This document shows positions 45,615-56,585 of a stretch of DNA of 64,000 nt, piece by piece. Each line of letters begins with the position of its first letter. Position 1 is the stretch's first letter. The notes under the pieces are model-generated. The model ran no database searches and was not told the origin of the DNA. It saw only the letters and a list, made by a program, of their open reading frames with translations. Location of the stretch: contig NC_061868.1 in NCBI RefSeq assembly GCF_907164915.1, forward strand, positions 31,028,439 to 31,092,438, written 5' to 3'. This DNA comes from Impatiens glandulifera. Taxonomy: Eukaryota > Streptophyta > Magnoliopsida > Ericales > Balsaminaceae. Position numbers and translations under genes: made by a program.

Positions 45615-45960
45615 AGAACACTCGGTCCTCTTGGACCTACGCAAAGGCCTAAGGTTCTTAGCCTAGGACCGAAAACTAGGACCGAGGATTATCGGTCCGA
45701 ACCAAGACTAAAGACCGATATTCTTGAGTCATGACCGAGACCAAGGACCGATGTTCTTGAGTTAGGACCGAGATCTAAGACCGGTGTTCTTGAGAAAGGA
45801 TCAAGGAATCCGACTGAGGTTTCTAACCTTGGATCGAGCCTCCTAGGTCCATAACCGAGAAAGCTAGATCGGGGACCGAGCTTCCCAAACCTAGGACCGA
45901 GCCCTCCAGTCCTTCGACTAAGCAGTCCGAGTTTGAGAACAAGCATCTCGAACCTAGGAC
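45615..45960 (+). repeat. gaccgag minisatellite in LTR forward copy 2
   Basis: Imperfect units of roughly 33-37 bp built on the words aggaccga and gttcttgag, degenerating to the right. The same words form the 33-bp array at the window's right end. Confidence 0.7.
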
Positions 45961-46912
45961 AGAACCCACCTGATCCATGGACTCACGCTCCCGAGCCCTG
46001 ATTTAGAGTTTCCCTGTCTAGACCAAGCTCGTCCGAGCCTAGATCGGTATAAATGGACCCAAGTCCTAGGACTCCTATCCTAAGACCTATTTGGTTCCAT
46101 TTTTCAAAATCCAAAATTATTTTTGTAATTTTTGAACCCTAACCCATTTTCAAATAATTCTGAAAGGTTAGAAAATAATATTTAAATACATTCGGGATAT
46201 TTTCCAAACACATATTTTGGCAAAGGCCCCGTTTGGAATTTATTTTTAAATTATAATACTTTTTCTAATATTTTTTAGGGTTTTTTATTTAATCTTATAT
46301 CAACGCAATTGTAGGTACGCCCTTTTAAACAATTTCGTATAATTATTTACGTAATTTAAACCTATCTTTGTTTAGGACCCCGGATTACTAATTAAATGAA
46401 ATAAATGTTATAAATAAATCTTGTAATAGTCAGACTTTGCTTTAAAAAGTAAAACTGTCTTTTGACGGGCGCGAATGACATAGCGCGAAAGTCTTTTCCC
46501 GAACGTAACTAAAAATCGAACCATTTATAGAAACTATGGTATAGAGTGCGTTTATACACATATCTTTTAATGATTTTTCTAAAATCATTTGGCCACTCTG
46601 ATTTGAAATAAATAATCTTTTAAATTAATTATGTTTGATTAATTTAAATCATGTTTAATTAAATTGTTATTTGACCCTAGATTATTAAAATTTGAATAAA
46701 ATTAATTATTTTTACATAATTAATTTCTAAAGCTCCCAGATATTTTTAAGATCTTTTAAATTAATGTTTTCTTTTAAAAAAATTCCTAGAACGTAAACCA
46801 AGGTTGAAACGCATCGAACTTCAAGCCACCTCGGGCGTTCCCCCGTATTGACACATGTCATTCAAACATGTGATATGCTACGAGGGGACCATTCTCGGGA
46901 TTACAACTTTCT

Positions 46913-46930
46913 TGGAGACTTTGCTAGGGA
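46913..46930 (+). promoter_or_regulatory. Putative primer-binding site after LTR copy 2
   Basis: tggagactttgctaggga resembles the tggcgactctgctgggga type of site found downstream of LTRs in Tat/Ogre-like elements, which pairs with the 3' end of a host tRNA to prime reverse transcription. It starts eight bases after the LTR end. Confidence 0.55.
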
Positions 46931-47545
46931 TCAAACTTTTAATTTATAAATAAACAAAACTCTAGCTATATAAATTTTTATTTATAAAATTTAAAGAACA
47001 TTCAGAATAGTCCACCTTATAGAGTTCATCACCCCCAAAAGATACCTAGACTTATCCTAATAATTGCCAGGAACCCAAAATGGGTATATCACCCAAGATT
47101 ACGTGAAAAAGTACCAGATTGGAACTCTGTACTTCTACGAATTAAATGAAGACTAATCATATCGGTCTGTCACCGAGAGATATTGCGAAAGGAAAAACTA
47201 GGAACTCTGAATGGATTCCCCCTTTCGGTTTTGATACATCCATCAGTATGCGACCTTAGTGACGGTGGGGAGAGATTCCAACCCAAACCTTTACTAAAAC
47301 TTAGCTCACAAAACCTGGTTACTTTACCCAATCGTTGTTTTACGTGCCTGGACAACAAAGCCTCGACAAGTCAACTTGTACGTGCTTATTTATTATATAT
47401 GAATATATCTATAATTGATATAATAAACATGTTTGAGCATATTTGCTTTATAAAAATCAAAAGACATGTTTGTCAAGTTCATTATACGATCACAAAATGT
47501 CTCTTCTAGAGAACGAAGAATTGTTCTTCTAGAGCCACCAATTCT

Positions 47546-48480
47546 ATGAAACATAATGGTACTATCGAGTTTACGGTCTCAGTACTGCTCTCAAATACAC
47601 CCATTTACGAATCCATCATAACTTCATATTGGAGATGCAACAAAATGGGACCCAGTGCACAGGGCCTTCATCCTACGTGGTCGTCAAATCTGTCTCACCA
47701 TCAAAGAATTCAAAGTCATTATGATGATCGATAATAAGAACATCATAAGGCTCATGCCCTATACAAAAATAATGTCTCGTAGGTACCTAATCCATGAGAA
47801 ATTCGAGTATACAAAGAACATCGCGGTTAAGATCTTGGCCAAAACATACCTAGATCTTCCACACTAAGTAAACTAGGCCAATCAGACTAGAGAAATCCCA
47901 CTAAACTTCAGCACCTCCCTACTCACCATGAAAATCATGATGGCTCACTTTCTCCTTGCCCCGACAGGCAACCGTCCGCCATCCTCCAAGATACTGGAAG
48001 TAGATTACCACCTCAGGGGAGGAAATAAGGATCCCATTGGAATCATCCTAGCTGAAACATTGCTAGGTTTAAATGAATTATATTTCACATACTATCTCAA
48101 CAAAAGAGGAGCTTCAATCATCCTATACATATGGCTCTTGAAAAAGATGGAACGTATACCTCCCCCACTTCTTCGCAATGTGATGAGTGCTACCCTCCAA
48201 TGCTGACGCATTAGGAGTGACAAGCCGGAAATACCCATTAATGACAACGGTCGTATTTGTGAGCTTCTACCTTGGTACGATATTAAGAAAATGGTCTATC
48301 TCATGGATGATCAACCCATAATCATGCTTATGAGTCTCAAATGGATCACCTCTAACTACATTAGCGAGCTTTTTAAGTAATTTGGGCGAGATTGCGTGCC
48401 TCCTTGTCGTGATTGTGTGGTCGTCATAAATAGGCCCATCGAACACAACGACTTTACAAACTACCTCTAATTGAGGAATG
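47546..48480 (+). pseudogene. Retroelement reading frame, DUF7745-like, degenerate
   Basis: Broken pieces on the plus strand: ESIITSYWRCNKM (47602-47640), then after a frameshift HRAFILRGRQICLTIKEFKV (from 47658), then 47928-48206 with LEVDYHLRGGNKDPIGIILA and ETLLGLNELYF, and a further piece to about 48480. The order (YW-x-x-x-x-x..F...g...C-L-T-I-K-E-F, then the P-I-G-I-I-L-A-E-T block and a W-L motif) resembles the DUF7745 / mobile-domain type protein encoded ahead of gag-pol in some plant gypsy elements. This is a family resemblance from memory, not a search result. Its place just after the putative primer-binding site fits an internal retroelement ORF. Confidence 0.4.
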
Positions 48481-48539
48481 ACTCAATCAAGTTGGGCATC
48501 CCTAAAGACATAGAAGAGAGTTATATATACGATGAAAGA

Positions 48540-48721
48540 CGAGAAGTATCATTCACGCGTTTCATCTAAAATGCGTGAGTTGATTAACACTTTTTAAATG
48601 AAATGCGTGAATGACACTTCTCGTAAATTGAAAAACGAGAAGTGTCATTCACGCTTTTTCATTTAAAACGCGTTAATCAATTCACGCATTTTAGATGAAA
48701 ATGCGTGAATGACATTTCTCG
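48540..48721. repeat. Large nested hairpin (84/86-bp inverted repeat)
   Basis: Left arm 48540-48623 and right arm 48636-48721 are near-perfect reverse complements around a 12-base spacer. In addition each arm starts with cgagaagt.tcattcacgc and ends with its own near reverse complement, gcgtgaatgaca.ttctcg, so each arm can also fold on itself. The result is a two-level palindrome that can form one long hairpin or a cross of two smaller ones. It ends about 390 bp upstream of the phosphatase gene's start codon. Confidence 0.9.
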
Positions 48722-48839
48722 TAAATGAGCGGAAAATCAGGCGTGCGAGAGGTATTTCAGACTTTTCATAGGGCAAAAAGACCATTTTTACCAATTTTAT
48801 TTGACGTGAACCTTTTTTGAAATTACACCTGTTATGGGG

Positions 48840-48857
48840 CATTTCATCAAATTTCCC
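48840..48857. repeat. MULE terminal motif, isolated
   Basis: catttcatcaaatttccc is the reverse complement of the 5' terminus (gggaaatttgatgaaatg) of the MULE at 60312-62218. The hairpin region to its left may be part of the same element, but I did not find the partner terminus. Confidence 0.5.
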
Positions 48858-49014
48858 TATTCAAGTCACATAAAAAAAATAAACAAATTAACTAATTTAA
48901 TACCATGATAAATATAGATCTTCTTTTATCTTTTCTCTCAAGACTTAGAAAGTTCCACACATTGACCATTTACACATTGACAAAGCAGCGAATTTGAATT
49001 TTTTAAGCGCTGAA

Positions 49015-49032
49015 GAGAGAGAGAGAGAGAGA
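49015..49032 (+). repeat. (GA)9 microsatellite in 5' UTR
   Basis: Nine GA units about 80 bp before the start codon of the phosphatase gene. GA/CT runs are common in plant core promoters and 5' UTRs. Confidence 0.85.
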
Positions 49033-49111
49033 AAGACAGGTTGTTGATGATAATGTAATTGTTCTTTAATCCGTTGTCTGTTGACTGAATTGACAGGAGG
49101 AGACGATTACC

Positions 49112-51656
49112 ATGGCCGAATTGGCCCAAGCCGAAGTATACACACCGTGGTCTCTACAGCTATGGCGGGCTATGCTGGACTGGTTCTCATTTTTCATCCA
49201 GATCTTAGTTCAGATCGTCAATGGAACGCCTTCCATGACTCAGCTTCTCTCTTACGTCGGTCTAGAAAACCAATCTCTGTTCTCTTCCCACTTTTCGTAC
49301 TTCAAGCCTCTTCCACTCGTTGAATTACCGGAAGTAAATGAAAGAGAAACGGAACAGTCAGTTACGGCGGCGCCGGTGCATATTGGAGGTGGGAGAGTCT
49401 CTCTTTCCGTTGACGATGTCATCATGGATCGGTCTATTGACAGGCTCACGGTATGCTCCTTTTCCTCTCTATGATATTTGTTGGCTAGATTATGCAAATG
49501 CGAATCGATGGTGTCAAATTGTTAAAATGGGCACTAAATTTATCATTTCAAAACACTATTTCATCTGTCCAAGTGGAATTCCAGGTGTATTTGAACTTAG
49601 TTGGACCCAGATTTAGTAATGATATGCCATTGTTCTCAGGTTCTATTTGTTGTATCAGTGACCCTTTACTAGAAAAAGGAAACTGGCCCGTTTCAAGTTC
49701 TGTTCCACTAGGAAATTCAACAGCTTTTCTTCGTAACAAGGGGAATATTGATGAGAATTTTGATGTTTTCCTTCTATTAATGTAACAGTCCATGAAATGT
49801 ATGTCAAAATACCAATAAAATTATTCCAATATATTTTGTTCTTATGCATGTTTCATTGATTGCAGGTTGTTCTAGACATGGATGAAACATTAGTGTCTGC
49901 ATATGAAAGATCCAGATTGTCACCCATCATTCGTACTAGGGCAATAGAAGCCGGCTTGAAATGGTTTGAGCTAGAATTTGTATCTTCAGACAAGGTGGCT
50001 ATCTAGCTATTTGGCAACACAGTTTTGGATTGTTTCATTTTTCCCTTATATATGTAGAGATGTCATCATAATGTCTATTAAGTATTGCTTTGAAGGAAAT
50101 TGATGGCAAACCAAAGATCAACTATGTTACAGTGTTTGAACGTCCAGGATTGCGAGAATTTCTTAGACAAGTCCATGAATTTGCTGATCTTGTTTTATTT
50201 ACAGCAGGTCTTGAAGGTTGGCTAATAACTTCACTAGTTAATTTACTTGAGAGTTATAAATACTTTGTATTTAAGGTTTTGCTCGGTGGCAGGATATGCT
50301 AGACCACTGGTTGATCAAATTGATGTAGAAAACCGATTCAGTCAAAGACTGTACAGGCCTTCAACAATTAGCACGTAAGTTGTCGTCCTTATAACTTTGC
50401 TGAACCTTTTGTTATCATATACTCTTAAAATCTTAACCAAACAGCTATTCTTTTGTGCAACCATCAGGCATCATCTCCAATATGTAGTTGTAACTAATCC
50501 AATTTTCCTATCTAATTTTCGAACTAAACATGATCTTACAGTTTTTAGAACTCCGTGAATCTTGAATTTCTTAGACCAGTGTAAGTAGAGACATAGAACA
50601 AAAGAGTATGATATTTTTATGGATACATGCTGAAAATCCACTGCCATCTTTCTTTGTTCAGAATTTCATTTCAACTCTACATTCCTTGGCGTTCAGTAAT
50701 TCAAATGCAGAAAATAGTGCAGAATGAGTAATTTGTTACTTGTGAATATAACATGGTATAATATATTAGGTTGTTTTGGAATCATGTCTCGAGTATGATC
50801 TGAAAATTTTATATTTGTTATGATCTAAAATATTATCTGAATAATCACGATCCAAATTATTATTTCTTTATACTAAATAAAGCGAAGATCATTATAATCC
50901 CGATCCTGATGTAGAAAAATCACTCTTAATTTGTATTATGATCAAGCAAAATAATCAAATCATGAACCAAAAAAGTAATTGTTCAATTAGATAGTAATTG
51001 TGACAAAGATTGGACAAAATATCGGTTTCAAATTGGGAGGGAATAGCGAAAGTACATATAGTAAAAGAATTATGATCGGGTTATGTTGTTGAAATGATAT
51101 AGTTCGTCTTGTTTTCTCTCCTATTTCTCATCTGTTGGCTTCTGTGATTTTTCTCCATAAATCATTATTTGGTTTATATTGCACAGCAGTCTCTTATTCA
51201 GTTTTACTTACTACAGATAAGTTTGAGAGTTGAGACATAAAATTGCCTCTTATTGTTTAACGATTTATCCTACTTATATCTCTAGTAATGCTGCTGATAA
51301 TTTGAACAGAGAATACCGAGAGCATGTGAAGGACCTGTCATGTCTTTCAAAGGATCCATGTCGTATTGTAATTGTTGATAACAACCCATTCAGTTTTTTA
51401 CTACAACCAGTGAATGGAATTCCATGCATTCCATTTCTTGCAGAACAGCCACAAGATAACCAGGTACTGAAAACAGTCATTGATAGTAGATACTATGCAA
51501 ATTTTGTTCTTATGTATTTTTCATTTTCCTTTTAATTAACAGCTTCATGAGGTTCTCCTTCCTCTCCTAAGGCAATTGTCAAAACAACGGGATGTGAGAC
51601 CGATGCTATATGATATGTATCACATGCCGGAGTGGTTTCAAAGGCATGGAGTTTGA
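49112..51656 (+). CDS. HAD-family SCP1/NIF-like protein phosphatase
   Basis: A member of the haloacid dehalogenase superfamily, NIF / CTD small phosphatase group, which dephosphorylates Ser or Thr on protein substrates using an Asp nucleophile and Mg2+. Six exons, all with GT-AG borders: 49112-49450, 49866-49994, 50096-50216, 50293-50374, 51310-51463 and 51543-51656, giving 312 residues. Exon 1 encodes an N-terminal region with a hydrophobic stretch (WRAMLDWFSFFIQILVQIV, residues about 19-37) that may anchor it to a membrane. Exon 2 opens with VVLDMDETLVSAY (residues 114-126), the DxDxT/V catalytic signature with both Asp. Exon 3 carries VFERPGLREFL and LVLFTAGLEG (the Thr of motif II), exon 5 CRIVIVDNNPFSF with the Mg-binding acidic motif III, and exon 6 a C-terminal helix ending WFQRHGV. 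All motifs are intact. The protein resembles an uncharacterised plant HAD protein family that starts MAEL(T/A)QAEVY; the biological substrate is not known to me. Confidence 0.92.
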
Positions 51657-51954
51657 CCTTTTGCATTTACTGCAGCATTTTTTATTGGAATTCCAATGGC
51701 TTTACTACTGATGTTCCTTGTTTAATCTTATTGTTTCATATAAATATTTGTTACTTTGTGTATACAGACACATTTAATCATTTATAACAGAAGCTTGTTT
51801 TCTTGGATTGAAGATTAATCCTGGCTTGTTATAGTTTCATACCCATTACTTATGTATACATTTGTCTATGGTTGGTTACAAAGACACCAAGGAACTCTAT
51901 TATTTCAGTACTCAGTAGTACTAGCAAGAGTAAGAGATGATGTCGGTTTATCCA

Positions 51955-52235
51955 ATGTATCAGTGGTAAGAATTGACTTAAAAGATCAAGCGGGGTCCGG
52001 ATGTTATGTTAGTTCTCCTTAATTTAAAATCTGCGGGGTCCGGATGTTATGTTAGTTCTCCTTAATTTAAAATCTGATGAAAGAATTTTTTGTTTTTCAA
52101 TTCACTTACTTGGACTTGGACCAGTGGTAAAAGTCAATTTTAAAAAATAAAATGTCATGATTTCGATTTCATCCGGAAACGCTGTGTTTAAGCGGTGTCA
52201 TGTTAGTTCTCCTTTAATTCAAAAAAAAATAAAAA
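51955..52235 (+). mobile_element. SINE-like sequence, two partial copies
   Basis: Two stretches begin with cagtggtaa (51961 and 52124), which resembles a tRNA-derived box A, and end in the same gttatgttagttctcctt or tcatgttagttctccttt. The second has gatttcgatttc as a possible box B and ends in a short A-rich tail (aattcaaaaaaaaataaaa). The first copy contains a 43-bp direct duplication. This fits a plant SINE but the box matches are loose. Confidence 0.4.
51990..52075. repeat. Exact 43-bp tandem duplication
   Basis: Units 51990-52032 and 52033-52075 are identical as far as I can see (gcggggtccggatgttatg ... aatttaaaatct). Confidence 0.9.
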
Positions 52236-52587
52236 CAATTTATCCATGTTTAAAAAAAGCTTTAATTCATACATATAGATCAATGAAGTCTTTATAAAAA
52301 TGATTTTTTTAACGCACCCAACTTATATATTAACAATTGTAGATAATTTGTGTAGATGCATAGTTCAATAAGTGAAACTTAGAGTTACCTAAGTTTTTTC
52401 TTTGGCTCAAAATATATTTAATTCAAACAACTTAGACTAGAACTTAAAAAGTATCAAATACAGATCAAGAAAACTCAAACATAGTCATTCATTCAACTGG
52501 ATTGAAATAACCAAATATCACAAAACCAGAATGAACCACAGACCAAAACAGATTAACATATTAGCAGCAATCCCATCTTAATCCAGA

Positions 52588-53415
52588 TCAACTAGAAAAT
52601 AGAGACTCGTTGATTTCAATCTTGACCTTTTCTCCATCCTCGAACCGATCCTTCCTCGGAGGCGATGGAGGAACTGAAATCCTGGGCGGTCCTCTTCCCT
52701 TCTTCTTGTTCCGAGGTCTCGCCTGAATTTTTCGAACAGGGTCAACAAAGAACAGAACTAACATGTTCTGAACTATTAAGGCCGGCATAATACAATTAGA
52801 GAAACCAAATCATGTGATCTGTTACAGCTACTTATTTCAAATATGCAATAGATTTGATTCATATTTTGTATAAAGAATGTAATAGTAAAATTCAAGATAA
52901 CCATTATACTAAATTCATAATTTTCTCAATTAACCAACTGGATTAACAAAAAGAGTCATGAAAAATAGAAATTAAACCAGAAAAACTAGTAAAGACATGG
53001 TTTTGGCAATATCCCACCATTTATTTTCATACAATTTCCCAAATGAATGGAAATCTGAGCAAAAAAATAGTAAAAGAAAATCTCACATTCCCAAATGAGT
53101 GACTGAATCGTTTTCCTTTAGCCGTCTTCCTGTCGCCTCGTCCGCAATAAACTGAAATCCGTAAAAATTGAGAGAAACAAACATTACTAAGAGAAACGCA
53201 TCTGTATACAAAGAAACGTTTGTTTAATAATTGCCGTGCTTACTCAAAGGAAGTGTTGGAGAAGAGACACTAGAAATTGAGGTCGACATTGACGACGACG
53301 TCGAGGATGTGAGATTGAGACTGGCTAGGGTTTGCGACCTGGAGAAGGAGAGGTTTAGGGAGAAAGGTTTGATATGGGAGACCATTGGAACGGCACCGAT
53401 TATCAACGACGCCAT
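52588..53415 (-). CDS. PSRP4: Plastid 30S ribosomal protein bTHX (PSRP4)
   Basis: Small basic protein of the chloroplast ribosome's small subunit, homologous to bacterial Thx. Three exons on the minus strand: 53415-53244, 53151-53087 and 52722-52588, with phases 1 and 0 and standard borders (donors ttga|gtaagc and ggaat|gtgaga, acceptors tttcag and attcag), giving 123 residues. The first 57 or so residues are rich in Ser, Thr and Leu with few acidic residues, as expected for a chloroplast transit peptide. Exon 2 encodes [20 protein letters not shown], the Thx core, and exon 3 [15 protein letters not shown] followed by an acidic plant-specific tail ending [10 protein letters not shown]. The join across both introns restores the family sequence exactly, which decides the model. 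It converges with the phosphatase gene. Confidence 0.93.
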
Positions 53416-55113
53416 GAAAGAGAAGCTTAGATAGATAAGTGAGAGCGATAAGATGGAGCTGAGCCGCGTACATATTATTGGCCGTGGATAACCAAAAGCT
53501 TTACTAACGTCGTCGTTTCTGTGAATTTTTCTTTCCTTTTTTTCACACTAAACTCTAAATTTCTCAAATATATATACTAGCATTTTAGAAAACATTGATA
53601 TTTTTTCATTAATTAATTTGATTTTAATATTTTTCAAACAATGTCTATTTAGGAAATGTTTTATTTAAAAATTTATCATATATTTGAACAATTGTATAAA
53701 ATAAGAGTTATGTTTTCTAGTTTCGTATATATCCAATCGGGTCATTAATTTTTTATCTTTAAAAATTAATAATATCATAAATTATTTTTTTCATTTTTGC
53801 TCTCTAAAAATCTATTCTCTATATTCATGTGTGATCGATTTTCGACCAAGGTATGATTTAATCTTCTGTATAAGATTTTAATTTGATATTATAGTCTGTT
53901 TATCAGGTTCAAGATTCACTAATTATTTCTGAGATAGAAATTGTTATCGAATAAACGATAAGTCGAAACCTAACTTGATATAAACAAAAATTAACACGAT
54001 TTTTTGGCGATCAACGAGATATGGTAGAAAAAATACGTGATTAGAATTATCCTCTACTTCTACATGGAGGGGATTCAATTATCCTCACATGAACGATTCT
54101 TACTTGACTGAATTATTTCGAATGAAGTACTAGTATTTGTCTTGGTCTACTGATTAGATGTGCTTCATCGACGGTCTAGCAAGATTCCTGATGAGATGTG
54201 CTTCATCGACTCGACTAGTATTTATATACTTTGCTGAAAAATCTTCAAAAACTATTGTGGAGTTGGAAATGTCAACCTAAACAAAAAAAAGAATATTCTA
54301 AAAGATGTGCTAATTGCACTAGATTTTAAGTACATCCTCGTATTAGCTTCAGGTTTAACAAAAAAAAAAACATTTATTAGTTACTAACATTGTCTTATAC
54401 TTGTTATTTGTTCCATCATCATTTAACTTCAGCTTATAGACTCACTTAAGTTTAATTAATAACTTTTCTAACTTCGAGTAATTCAGTTAATACCCATGTT
54501 TGGTTTCTTTTTAGAGCATCTAACAATGTTTCTATTGCATCAACCAATTCCTTCTTGTACTGGCCTGATCATATAAGTTTATTCCTATAAAATATAAACA
54601 TTTTCCAAGAAACACATGTTAGAGTAATCTAAGAATGAAGAAGTGTTGTATGAATCTGTTTATGGTGTATGGTACGAGGTAAAAATAGTAAATTCATAAT
54701 GATTTATTAATTTCTTAGTTTCTTGTGTATAAGCAAGTTTAACTATTGAATCATAATTATTCATATAAATTTTATAATCATCCATACATGTAGATTTATG
54801 TGACTCCACTATTTCTTAGATATCTCATTCAAGTCAATAGGAATATTTGGCTTAAATGAAGAATGATCAAAAGAGTGTTGAACTCCCTTGTGATACCTAT
54901 GTTGAAACATTATTGATTGGAGACACCCTATTTGTAGATGGTGAACGTCGACTTTCAACAAAAAGACTAGAATTATGTGATGAAATTACTTTATCGAGAT
55001 TTTCATAAACAATAGGAATATCATATTCAGTAGAAGTAGAATCATAGAAATTGGAATCGTCATCAATGTACGTATAAGAATGAAGACAAAAAATGTCATC
55101 GATTTTATACACT
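53416..55113. other. Promoter of PSRP4 and AT-rich spacer
   Basis: No gene that I recognise. A minus-strand frame at 54897-55112 (71 residues, MYKIDDIFCLHSY...) and codon-like continuation to about 54660 look less random than the rest, but match no family I know. Otherwise AT-rich. Confidence 0.45.
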
Positions 55114-55599
55114 TGTAAACATGAAAATTTGACTTACCCTAATTTTCAAATAATATTATTATTTTTAATAATATTAAAAATAATATTTTGAATTTTACAT
55201 TCAAATAACTTAAAGAAGAAATTAAAACATAATTAAAGGTTAATTATTGTTGTATAATTATCTCTCAAATATGAAAACTCAGTAGCAAATCAATCAATTA
55301 GACTAATTGATTTGTTAAATGACCGAGAATGAAATATTGAGAAAATCAGTAGCAAATCAATTAATTAGACTAATTGATTTATAAATTGATTAAATATTTG
55401 TCGTTGATTGTTAAATCAATTATATGATTTTATTGTTTAAATATTTTATTTCTTTTAAATGTAATTTTTATTATTTAAACATTAGACCTCCTATGTAAAA
55501 AGTACAAGCATAAAATTCTCTACAATTTTCTCTATCTAAATTTTATACATGGTATTAGAGAATTATTGAGCTCTCAAAAGTTCATTTTTTTATCGCATA

Positions 55600-56510
55600 T
55601 CTCCTATCATGGTAGCCAAAATTCTCTCCTATATATGAAACCGCAAAAGACATTTGAGACACCGTTAAGGAAACCTACTCTCAAAACAATAATACGTCTT
55701 TAAGATTAAACTCAACATTCTCAATCTTAAACAAGGGACTCTCACGGTAACTAAATATTATATTGCGCTATGCATTTATTGACAAGAAATTGACGCGGCC
55801 AAATCGCTTCCTTGGACGAACCCAATCAACGCTGATATCTACCGCAAACACTCCGCTTACAAGAGGTGTTTTAAATTTATGTCTAGTTTAAATAACAATC
55901 TTGATGGTATTCGGTTACTCATTATTTCAAAGAAGCCACTACCATCGGTTAAAGATGCATTTGCTAAGATTTATCACGAAGAAGAAATACTCAATCTCAT
56001 GATGCCGGTTAGCATACCGGATCCCATGACAGCTGTCGAATCTGAACTTGCATGCTTCTTACTAAACAATCCGTCCTCAATGCTCGTCGTGGTGGTAAAA
56101 CATGGTGCGACCATTGAAAAAAAATTGGTCACACCAAAGAAAAATGTTGGATAATCTTTGGAAAATCCGTCGATTGGAAACCAAAGCATGAATGTCCAGC
56201 CGTCGCCACTCAATCACAACCGCTTTCCAGTGCTGCCGCTCACTCCGCTACTTGGCAACCCTCCTTTTCTACGGCTTCCCCCTCGACCGACGTCCAACTG
56301 GATGCTCCTCGTCGCTAATCTCGGGTTGCTGCACTCTGAAAACAATGATAACAGATCTGCTGCCGCAAATGCCTTCAGTAGAATCAACTCCGACTGTCAC
56401 AAAGCGTTTAACGTCCACTTAGATACATCTAACTCTAAATATTGGATTGTACTCAAAATTATTTGTCCACCGTTCGTGTGGCTAACAGCGCGTCCGCAAG
56501 AGTTATAGGA
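55600..56510 (+). pseudogene. Copia C gag remnant
   Basis: Follows the primer-binding site. Gag-like blocks are YYIALCIY, EIDAAKSLPWTNPINADIY (about 55790-55845), AYKRCFKFMSSLNNNLDGI (55857-55910) and KKPLPSVKDAFAKIYHEE (55932-55985). A C-terminal piece at 56158-56508 is Pro/Leu-rich and ends near DTSNSKYWIV, where the protease should begin. The D-S-G-A active site of the protease is missing because of a deletion near 56450. Several stops precede and interrupt these frames. Confidence 0.7.
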
Positions 56511-56585
56511 ATTTGATCGGCTTTCTTAATACCTACCATTTCTTTAAAAAATGTTCTCTATGTTCCAAATCGTGAGTACAATTTA

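Larger units (their letters stand above)
43937..46905 (+). mobile_element. Long Tat/Ogre-like LTR, forward copy 2
   Basis: About 2.97 kb beginning TGTAAGCATTAAAATTTG, the same start as at 55114. Contents in order: AT-rich start, GC-richer block (44340-44700), TATA box, a possible exon end gtgttg|gtaagt near 44980, the block around ttgatcatgtttg-like sequence, gaccgag minisatellite (about 45615-45960) and an AT-rich tail ending ggattaca. It is followed at 46913-46930 by a sequence that looks like a primer-binding site, which is why I take this copy as a real 5' LTR with internal sequence to its right. Assignment to Tat/Ogre-type Ty3/gypsy elements rests on that site and on the DUF7745-like frame after it; no polymerase is seen. 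Confidence 0.65.
51657..52587. other. Intergenic region between two convergent genes
   Basis: Holds the 3' UTR of the phosphatase gene, a SINE-like stretch (51955-52235) with a duplicated 43-bp unit, and the 3' UTR of the minus-strand plastid ribosomal gene. No further gene. Confidence 0.55.
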
